Assembly (NCBI RefSeq): GCF_020497125.1
Contig: NC_059084.1
Span: 31,898,203-31,962,202 of the forward strand
From: Mauremys mutica
Lineage: Eukaryota > Chordata > Testudines > Geoemydidae
Reading direction: 5' to 3'
DNA length: 64,000 bases
Shown here: one piece after another, positions 60,601 to 64,000 of the stretch
Layout of the letters: every line of letters starts with the position of its first letter
Numbering within the stretch: the stretch's first letter is position 1
Program-made: the position numbers and the translations under genes
The notes under the pieces: generated by a model
Database searches by the model: none
Seen by the model: the letters and a program-made list of their open reading frames with translations, nothing else
What the model was told of the DNA's origin: nothing

Positions 60601-60710
60601 GCAGTGAAGAAGAAGCTGGCTGGGATACAGAAATTAAGGATGATGTTATTGAGGAATGTAACAAACATGGAGGAGTTATCCACATTTATGTAGACAAAAA
60701 TTCAGCTCAG
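33602..60710 (+). CDS. RBM39: RBM39 (CAPER-alpha) splicing factor, 14 coding exons, 3' end outside window
   Basis: Nuclear SR-like RNA-binding protein of the U2AF65-related family; it acts in 3' splice-site and alternative-exon choice and as a coactivator of AP-1 and steroid receptors. Coding exons: 33602-33652, 35460-35509, 44370-44564, 45947-46012, 46119-46172, 47843-47960, 48667-48819, 49617-49754, 52769-52834, 54081-54285, 54445-54522, 58422-58454, 60387-60462, 60605-60710; total 1389 nt, 463 codons, no internal stop, phases consistent at every GT-AG junction. Domains in order: short acidic N-terminus, RS domain (about 34-138), RRM1 (RNP2 155-160, RNP1 194-201), RRM2 (RNP2 252-257, RNP1 291-298), linker with Ala/Gln-rich stretch, start of the C-terminal UHM (about 433 on). 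The rest of the UHM, roughly 60 residues, is not in the window. The start is the family's MADDIDIEAM N-terminus. Identification is by remembered family sequence and is essentially certain. Confidence 0.97.
33877..33949 (+). other. RBM39: Candidate poison cassette exon in RBM39 intron 2
   Basis: A strong pyrimidine tract and acceptor (CTATCTCTCTTTGTAG) precede a 73-nt segment that ends at AAG|GTAGTA. Read on from exon 2 it stays open for 23 codons and then meets TAA at 33946-33948, one base before the donor. A second donor, TAG|GTAAAA at 33991, would give a 114-nt version with the same stop. Inclusion would truncate the protein after about 40 residues and trigger nonsense-mediated decay; the 73-nt form also shifts the frame. 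RBM39 is reported to autoregulate through a poison exon early in its gene; that this segment is the same exon is inference from its position and structure. Confidence 0.7.
34925..35073 (+). other. RBM39: Second candidate stop-containing cassette exon in RBM39 intron 2 (3' limit uncertain)
   Basis: Acceptor CCTGTTTGCTTCAG at 34911-34924 is followed by a stretch that stays open for 43 codons in the frame of exon 2 and ends in TAG at 35054-35056. The stretch has balanced base composition unlike the AT-rich intron around it. The donor is unclear; TTG|GTACTG at 35074 is the nearest plausible one and is weak. Either a second poison exon or an alternative truncated C-terminus. Could also be a conserved splicing regulatory block with a chance open frame. 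Confidence 0.45.
35460..35509 (+). CDS. RBM39: RBM39 exon 3
   Basis: 50 nt encoding DENKLSSANGHEERSK plus two bases of a Lys codon, donor GTAAGT. This is the acidic/polar link between the N-terminus and the RS domain. Confidence 0.96.
38195..38370 (-). repeat. Amniote interspersed repeat (family not named)
   Basis: AGTGCCAAGAGGCCCGTACTT, GGGGCCTCATTGCATTGTA and CCTGCCCAATAAGAGCTTACA follow a layout seen in many amniote repeats (GTGCCTAGAGGCCCC...GCTTACAATCTAAATAGACA). A copy in the opposite direction lies at 47,465-47,580. Confidence 0.55.
38429..38602 (-). mobile_element. Turtle tRNA-derived SINE
   Basis: On the minus strand it begins with a tRNA-like head: A-box region TAGCTCAGTGGTTTGAGC and B-box GGTTGTGAGTTCAATCC (38541-38557), then a body and a tail GGTCCCTTCCAGTTCTATGA that shares the CR1 3' end. 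This pairing, where the SINE borrows the CR1 tail for retrotransposition, is characteristic of the cryptodiran turtle Pol III SINE. Confidence 0.85.
40030..40230 (+). repeat. CR1 endonuclease-region fragment
   Basis: Translated pieces SGVALYVKES and YYRPPDQDG match GGGVALYVND and VCYRPPGSD of the intact CR1. Short and broken. Confidence 0.6.
41311..42022 (-). pseudogene. hAT transposase C-terminal fragment
   Basis: Frames 41743-41483 and 41541-41311 include DPVYVVHFKNTFTADFTKRK, SEQDRVWRMLSEVLKEQHSD, LEWWLKHEGTYESLEHLARK and KYLATPATKVP, the last being the hAT dimerisation motif (ATP...SER type). The part 42022-41752 repeats GTFIAGIARYLRARYADHSY in the other arm. Broken by frameshifts; no N-terminus. 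Confidence 0.75.
42286..42878. mobile_element. TA-flanked element nested in the hAT right arm
   Basis: 593 bp between TA dinucleotides (42284-42285, 42879-42880). Left end CAATATATATTCGTTCATAA, right end (reverse complement) CCGTATATATTTGATCATAA. Removing it restores hAT text ...AAAATATTTAATAAATTTC. The centre (42,350-42,700) is GC-rich. Tc1/mariner-type by flank; no transposase frame. Confidence 0.7.
43120..43530. repeat. Interspersed repeat fragment
   Basis: GTGTTGTAGCTGTGTCAATCC...TATTAGAGAGACAGGGTAGGTGAGG...TTATTGGATCAACTTCTGTTGG at 43122-43206, followed by about 300 bases with CCCATTAATCCCCCTTCAGT. The first block also occurs inverted at 4925-5045. Family unnamed here. Confidence 0.5.
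44370..44564 (+). CDS. RBM39: RBM39 exon 4, RS domain
   Basis: 195 nt encoding the dense Arg/Ser/Lys/Glu repeats (SRSRSHERKRSKSKERKR and following) and ending ...RGRYRSP plus two bases of a Tyr codon. The donor is CCATA|GTAGGT; a second GT five bases on (TAG|GTTATT, GT at 44569) would introduce a stop. The RS domain drives nuclear-speckle localisation. Confidence 0.96.
45053..45102. repeat. Two exact tandem copies of a 25-bp unit in intron 4
   Basis: CTTGCATCAGGCGTTAACTA and five more bases occur twice without change. Recent small duplication, or an assembly slip. Confidence 0.9.
45479..45700. mobile_element. MITE of the Tc1/mariner type in intron 4
   Basis: 222 bp between TA dinucleotides. 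Ends CAGGTCTGTCGCATCTTAC and (reverse complement of right) CAGGCGAGTCTCATCTTAC. Internal CpG-bearing words (TTTACGCGCTAACTGCGGAA) suggest it is not ancient. Confidence 0.8.
45947..46012 (+). CDS. RBM39: RBM39 exon 5
   Basis: 66 nt, encoding SGPKFNSAIRGKIGLPHSIK and flanking residues. Length is a multiple of three and phases match, so it can be skipped without a frameshift. The following intron is only 106 bases. Confidence 0.95.
46119..46172 (+). CDS. RBM39: RBM39 exon 6, second RS patch
   Basis: 54 nt encoding SRRRSRSKSPFRKDKSPV plus part of an Arg codon. The acceptor is TTTACAGCAG, a NAGNAG tandem acceptor: use of the second AG would remove one Ser. Donor GTAGCT. Confidence 0.95.
   Translation, partial: QTALQKQKSIQKRQEPC
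46545..46770 (-). repeat. Old CR1-like 5' or UTR fragment
   Basis: TAGAATCATGAAAGCTGAGATGG, GGTCATCCAGTCCA and AAGGTTTTCCTCATACTTAGCC follow the order of a familiar CR1-type repeat in amniotes. Short and diverged. Confidence 0.5.
47465..47580 (+). repeat. Amniote interspersed repeat, second copy
   Basis: CAGACCCTGCCCCAAAGAGTTTATAG, CACAATGGGGCCTTGATGTGG and AATATAAACTTAA. Same family as 38195-38370, opposite direction. Confidence 0.5.
47843..47960 (+). CDS. RBM39: RBM39 exon 7, start of RRM1
   Basis: 118 nt, acceptor TTTTGCAG, ends in phase 0 at AAG|GTAATT. Encodes EPIDNLTPEERDAR and then beta-1/alpha-1 of RRM1 with RNP2 VFCMQL (residues 155-160) through FFSTVGK. Confidence 0.97.
48667..48819 (+). 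CDS. RBM39: RBM39 exon 8, RRM1 second half
   Basis: 153 nt, 51 codons (residues 179-229). Contains RNP1 KGIAYVEF (194-201) with its aromatic positions intact, and ends RVLGVPIIVQASQ. Donor CAA|GTAAGT. Confidence 0.97.
49617..49754 (+). CDS. RBM39: RBM39 exon 9, linker and first half of RRM2
   Basis: 138 nt, 46 codons (230-275). Encodes the AEKNRAAAMANNLQKG linker, RNP2 LYVGSL (252-257) and alpha-1 (DMLRGIFEPFGR, 264-275). In human RBM39 this helix is where aryl sulfonamides bridge to DCAF15; Met265, Gly268, Glu271 and Pro272 are all present here. Confidence 0.97.
50560..51010 (+). repeat. Ancient LINE fragment (L2/L3/CR1-like)
   Basis: C/T-rich block with LDLADFFQKKILEI in the plus frame at 50,729-50,770, typical of the linker before the RT in these LINE clades. 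Related C/T-rich text is at 55,270-55,920. In intron 9. Confidence 0.5.
52189..52375. mobile_element. hAT MITE in intron 9
   Basis: 187 bp, CAGTGGTTCTCAAACTTTTG ... CAGTTTGAGAACCCCTG. Flanks TGCTAAGA and TGCTTAAG agree apart from a one-base indel. Same family as 7298-7517. Confidence 0.85.
52769..52834 (+). CDS. RBM39: RBM39 exon 10, RRM2 centre
   Basis: 66 nt, 22 codons (276-297), IESIQLMMDSETGRSKGYG then FIT; RNP1 KGYGFITF is completed by the first codon of the next exon. Preceded by a long T-rich tract (from about 52741), a strong polypyrimidine signal. Confidence 0.97.
53882..53917. repeat. Two exact copies of an 18-bp unit in intron 10
   Basis: AATATTATACTGTTTAGT is repeated head to tail. 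No function evident. Confidence 0.85.
54081..54285 (+). CDS. RBM39: RBM39 exon 11, RRM2 end and linker
   Basis: 205 nt. Encodes the end of RRM2 (FSDSECAKKALEQLNG ... MKVGHVTER) and a Ser/Asp-rich linker (DASSASSFLDSDELERTG) up to RLQLMARLAEG. Donor G|GTAAGT. The next intron is only 159 bases. Confidence 0.97.
54445..54522 (+). CDS. RBM39: RBM39 exon 12
   Basis: 78 nt encoding TGLQIPPAAQQALQMSG then SLAFGAVA, a low-complexity linker with Ala/Gln. Ends with one base of a split codon at a GTAAGA donor. Confidence 0.96.
54790..55121. mobile_element. Foldback hAT MITE in intron 12, exact 8-bp target duplication
   Basis: 332 bp, flanked by GATTAGAT on both sides (54782-54789, 55122-55129). Ends CAGCGGTTCTCAAA and TTTGAGAACCACTG. 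Nearly the whole element is palindromic: CCGCTTGTTCAGGGAAAGCC occurs near the left end and inverted near the right. Arms of about 150 bases could pair in RNA or DNA. Confidence 0.92.
55270..55920. repeat. Ancient LINE 3' region (L3/CR1-like)
   Basis: TCTTTCTGACTCATTGCTCTGGCCACATCA...CTTAGTTTTGCCCTACCTAACTGATCT...matches the layout of a widely distributed amniote LINE 3' segment. Too diverged for a firm family name. Confidence 0.5.
56639..57280. mobile_element. Solo LTR in intron 12
   Basis: 642 bp, TGTGACAAAGTTCC ... GGGTCTGTCACA, flanked by GCCT (56635-56638, 57281-57284). No internal region follows, so it is a recombination-derived solo LTR. Same terminus style as 22405-22850. The reading frames inside are not coding. 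Confidence 0.8.
58422..58454 (+). CDS. RBM39: RBM39 exon 13 (short form)
   Basis: 33 nt encoding DLQTRLTQQNE and one base. The human gene has an alternative upstream acceptor that adds six residues (EFSFVI) before DLQTR; here the bases before the acceptor are a pure T-rich tract with no AG in reach and no matching codons, so only the short form looks possible. Recollection of the human isoform was not checked. Confidence 0.92.
58728..58815 (+). repeat. MIR-type CORE-SINE fragment
   Basis: GGGTTCTATTCCCAGATTAGTCATGAATG...TTTTGGGCAAGTCACAAAACC corresponds to the MIR core (CTCTGCCACTGAC...CTTGGGCAAGTCACTT). Ancient, in intron 13. Confidence 0.7.
59868..60145 (+). repeat. MIR-type SINE, two segments
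   Basis: 59868-59915 (GTTAGAGCACAAGGCTAGGAG...GGGTTCC) matches the MIR tRNA-related head, and 60045-60145 (CTGCCATAGATTTCTTGGCTAATCTTAGGC) matches the core and 3' part. About 130 bases between them are unmatched. Confidence 0.6.
60157..60292 (+). repeat. CR1-type LINE 3' tail
   Basis: ACAGGTTGGACAAACATCTGTCAGGGATG...TCCAGTCCTGTGGTTCTATGATTTTG is the usual C-terminal/3' UTR end of an older CR1. Ends 95 bases before exon 14. Confidence 0.7.
60387..60462 (+). CDS. RBM39: RBM39 exon 14
   Basis: 76 nt, acceptor CTAAATAG, encoding LAAAASVQPLATQCFQLSN then MFNPQ. This segment precedes the UHM. The split codon at the start gives Val. Short intron (142 nt) follows. Confidence 0.95.
60605..60710 (+). 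CDS. RBM39: RBM39 exon 15, start of C-terminal UHM
   Basis: 106 nt encoding EEEAGWDTEIKDDVIEECN then KHGGVIHIYVDKNSAQ, the acidic helix and first strands of the U2AF-homology motif that binds ULM peptides of SF3B1 and U2AF65. Donor CAG|GTACGT. The continuation (GNVYVKC...) was not found in 60711-64000. Confidence 0.96.
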
Positions 60711-61738
60711 GTACGTTTTGTGAGAGGTATTAAACAAATTTTAGAACCTCTTTTCAAGTTGTCACTGTCAGAGCTGTTTTGCAAGTGTTAGACTTGTGTT
60801 GACATGAATAGAAATGTCTTAATTTAAAAAAATCTTCTGAGTTGCTGAATGCAGCTGAGCAAGAGTCACTCCAGCAATTATTTTAATTATCTACTTGTGT
60901 AAATTGATGGGCAATTTTCTGTAGCTACAAGACTTCTCACTCAGAGTTTACCATGTTCTTGTGGATCTACAAAACAGTCAAAATATTGCAGAAATGCATA
61001 TTTGGGCTGTAATGAGAACCCCTCTACCACGTAGTTTTAGTTTGTTTCAGACTGGTAATATTTATTGTGAGTTCATTGAATAGCATACTCCAGTCTGTAA
61101 TCTACCTGAAAAATACACTAACACCATGGGGTAAAATTCTTTAGCAATACAGAAACTGTTGTCTCCTTTGTGGACTGTGGAGTGTCCCTGGCTGGTGAAA
61201 ATCAGTGGGGATGATGTGCCTTCTGTATGGAAACAGTGGGCTAATGCCTTCTCCTTGAGGAAGGATGTTCTCTCTACATAAGTGCTCAGGGGTTCATTTG
61301 TTGCTTGAAAAACCCTTCCCTTGATATGGGGATGTTGGCTGACTATTCAACCAATCTCTGCTCCTTTTAGGAGGAGGAGAAACGTTATTGAAGATAGTGA
61401 CTGGACAGCTCCAAGCATAACTTAATCTAGTTGGATTCTAACAACATAATTTAAAGATGAACTGAATTATGTCAGTGAAACAGCCTGGGTTAATGTAGCT
61501 GATATTAGTGCAGGACACTCCACAATTTTTGTACCCGTATATGCCAGTGAAGCTGCTGTCCGGTAGGGTGAGGGGAAGTCTACTCAGATGTTACTGAATA
61601 ACTTTGGAGGAGGGGGGATTAAAAGGCAGTAGTGTGCACTTTATCCCCAAACACAACAACTTTGTCATTGATGATTGTTTCAGTAGAGTTGAGGGAAACC
61701 TCTTGGGAGGTACGGGGAAACAAAATTCTGCAGCCTCA

Positions 61739-61761
61739 CCAAAAAAAAAAAAAAAAAAAAA
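61739..61761. repeat. Poly(A) run of 22-23 bases in intron 15
   Basis: Uninterrupted A-tract between CACC and GATAAG. Not attached to a recognisable SINE or LINE. Confidence 0.9.
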
Positions 61762-63022
61762 GATAAGACAGCCTTTTCGTGGAATTACATTCCAGAATTC
61801 AAACTATCACCTTCAAAAAAAAAACTTGCCCATACCATTGTGAAGAGAATATTCTAAAGTGAACAGAACGTGAACTGATGCAGTGGGGTCTGCCTGACTT
61901 TGCAAACAGCTTAAAACAAAGACTTTTAGGGAAATGTGAACTGAGTATTCATCACAGGTTCCTGTTCTTGCAGATATTACTGCACAGATCACAAGCTAGA
62001 ACCCTCTGAGGAAGGCCAACCTTAGGAGGACCTCCGTCCCCCATTGCCTCAAGCTACTCAGCATGCTATGTGAGACTATGTAAAGGGGTGTGGACACCTG
62101 CATTTTACTTCCAGTTGCAGAAACAGGAAGGCTTTTACCATTTAGTTTAGTCACTAATTTAGCTTACTTAATGGTGTGGGATTCAAAGATTGTTCTGTTT
62201 CAGATCCTCCGTGGCCCATGCTTGAATTGTCTGGGTGAAGGTCGTCATCTGGGCTTCTTTTCTCTCCCCATTTGGGATTCAGGCTCTGAGAAAAAAGCAT
62301 GAGTTTAAATTCCATTCCGTCCTGATGGCGGAAGCCCTGAAATCTTCCAGAATGGGTCTGGAGTCTGGCCCAATTCCATAGCCTCACTTTCAAATGCAAG
62401 GAAGATGGACTACAGTGTTGAGAAGGCCTTGATAGCTTGGGCCAAATACAGTCTCGGATTTGATTCTGAGGCACTCTTTCCCCCTCTCAGTATAGAGGAA
62501 AAGAAAATAGCACCATTGTTCCCCAGGACCTCTGCCTCCCAGACCAGAGATAGCAACATTACATCCTCAGGTTTCAAGATCACAAACTCCATGATGCCAA
62601 GAAGAAAGCATTGTGACCAGCACTGAGGGAAATCCCACATGCTGAAGCCCAAGTTGATATGTAGCTCACACTCCCCAGCACACGGGTTCTTGGTTCTGGC
62701 ACATGAGGGTATTGAATTGAGGCTGTTCTGTCTTTGTGCCAGCCTATGTGCAACGCCCCAGGGTCAAGACTCAATCCAATCCCCTCGTGCTCCACAGCAG
62801 GCACTAAGTCTAGTCCCATTCCCAAACTACTGGTCTTTGGTGGCAGTGTTGCAGATGAGTCCTGTGTCTTGCCACGGGTAATCTGCATATGCCCAAAGTC
62901 ATAGCCCTTCCTGTCTGTCAGTAACAGAACTAAAACATGTGGTTCCGCTGGTACCACAGGTTAACATTTGGCATTCTTTGTGCTGACTCATTCTGAAGTG
63001 CTTGGGACCCCACCTACTATAA

Positions 63023-63735
63023 TTAAGGCTGCAAGTCTGTCACGGAAGTCATGGATTTTGTGATTTTCTGGGACCTCCGTGACTTCTGCAGCGGCCGTTG
63101 CGGCTGGCCTGGGGGCTGCCAGAACAGCTTGGGCAGCCCTCAGGCCAGCCGCGCCGACGGCTGCTGGGGCAGTCTTGGGCTACCATGCCCCTCTCCCACC
63201 ACCAGCAGCAGGAGTTTGGGTGTGGGAGGGGGCTCAGTGCTGAGGCAGCGGGTTGGGGTGTGGGAGGAGTGAGGACTCTGGATGGAGCTTACCTAGGTGG
63301 AGGCCTGGTCAGGTGGCTCTGCATGTTCCTTTTGCATGCAGGCACCACCTCCACAACTCCCATTGGCTGTTGTTCCCGACCAGTGGGAGCTATGGAGCAG
63401 GCGCGTGGGGCGGGGGCAGTGCGCAGAGCTCCTCTGCCTGAGCCTCCACCTAGGGCCCGCAGGGACATATTGGCTGCTTCCGAGAGCCAGGTAGGGAGCC
63501 TGCAAGCCCTGCCTGCCACCCAGAAGCAGCGGGGGTGCTGGGCCACACGCTGCTCTCACCCATGGTGCCCCCCAGAGCGCCCTTCCCCCCTTCTCTCCCC
63601 CCCCCCCTAAAGTTTTAGTAAGGGGTATATAGTACAAGTCATGGACAGGTCAAGGGCCATGAATTTTTGTTTATGGCCCGTGACCTGTCCACATCTTTTA
63701 CTAAAAATACCTCGGACTAAAATGTAGACTTAGTT
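63023..63735. mobile_element. GC-rich repeat with imperfect inverted ends in intron 15
   Basis: Left AAGGCTGCAAGTCTGTCACGG, right (reverse complement) TAAGTCTACATTTTAGTCCG. GTCACGGAAGTCATGGA and its relatives near both ends (CCGTGACTTC, GGCCCGTGACCTGTCC) form internal inverted blocks. Flanks ATAATT/ATAATC hint at a target duplication. Boundaries are approximate. Confidence 0.55.
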
Positions 63736-64000
63736 ATAATCCAAACCTGACAATCAAGTCAGAATCTCTGTGAAGTTTCACATGGCCTGGCAACTTCCTT
63801 GGAAAGTCTAAAATGCCTTCCTACGTGTGCTAGGAAAAGTAGTGCAAATACAGAGACAGGCTACACTACCAGCCATGCAGTAATTTCACCTCACTGACCA
63901 GGTCTCACAGTGTTCATGAAATTATTACATCTCTCTATTCTCGGATTATTACATGGCATTTCTGTGTCCATCACGTTCCTTTTCTTGTGCTCTGCAGCAG

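Larger units (their letters stand above)
60711..64000 (+). other. RBM39 intron 15 (incomplete)
   Basis: From the GTACGT donor to the window edge. It holds a run of 22-23 A (61739-61761), unidentified single-copy-looking sequence (61,000-63,000), and a GC-rich repeat with imperfect inverted ends (63023-63735). No coding exon of the remaining UHM was seen. Confidence 0.75.

Noticed and set aside
62154..63637. Several frames of 70-170 codons in the last 2 kb
   Set aside because: They lie in RBM39 intron 15, overlap one another on both strands, lack known motifs and in part fall in a GC-rich repeat. None matches the missing RBM39 C-terminus.

Overview
The window is nuclear DNA from a vertebrate, almost certainly a cryptodiran turtle. 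The evidence is CR1 retrotransposons with the (ATTCTATG)n 3' tail, a tRNA-derived SINE of the turtle type fused to a CR1-like tail (38429-38602, minus strand), many hAT-type elements with exact 8-bp target duplications, and MIR/CORE-SINE remnants. One host gene is present: RBM39 (CAPER-alpha), a splicing factor and nuclear receptor coactivator, on the plus strand. Its CpG-island promoter and non-coding exon 1 lie near 24.7-25.1 kb and the ATG is at 33602. Fourteen coding exons to 60710 give 463 residues, colinear with the family through the first part of the C-terminal UHM. The last one or two exons lie beyond the right edge.

Positions 1-24,650 hold no recognisable host gene; this is repeat-rich upstream DNA. 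Its largest structure is a Ty3/Gypsy provirus on the minus strand (8192-20255). It has two LTRs of about 840 bp, a CTTG target duplication, a primer-binding site matching the 3' end of tRNA-Ile(AAT), a polypurine tract, a short gag start, and RNase H plus integrase. The gag-protease-RT block is gone. In its place lie a near full-length CR1 (11518-17930), which itself carries a second 5'-truncated CR1 in its ORF1 (12490-14148, GACCT target duplication), and a GC-rich hAT-type element with a large internal minisatellite (17931-19193). An inverted copy of that element sits at 22851-24131.

RBM39 intron 1 (25114-33599) carries older CR1 debris and a 4.1-kb hAT transposon (28774-32921) with a smaller hAT inside it. 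Intron 2 contains two exon-like segments that would bring in stop codons; the first (33877-33949) has good splice sites and a TAA right before its donor, as expected of an autoregulatory poison exon. Intron 3 contains a 2.1-kb hAT element with long inverted arms and a nested TA-flanked element. Later introns contain hAT foldback MITEs, a solo LTR and ancient LINE/MIR fragments. The coding exons are clean: no frameshift or stop, and GT-AG boundaries throughout.

All calls come from reading the sequence and from remembered family knowledge; no alignment or search was run.
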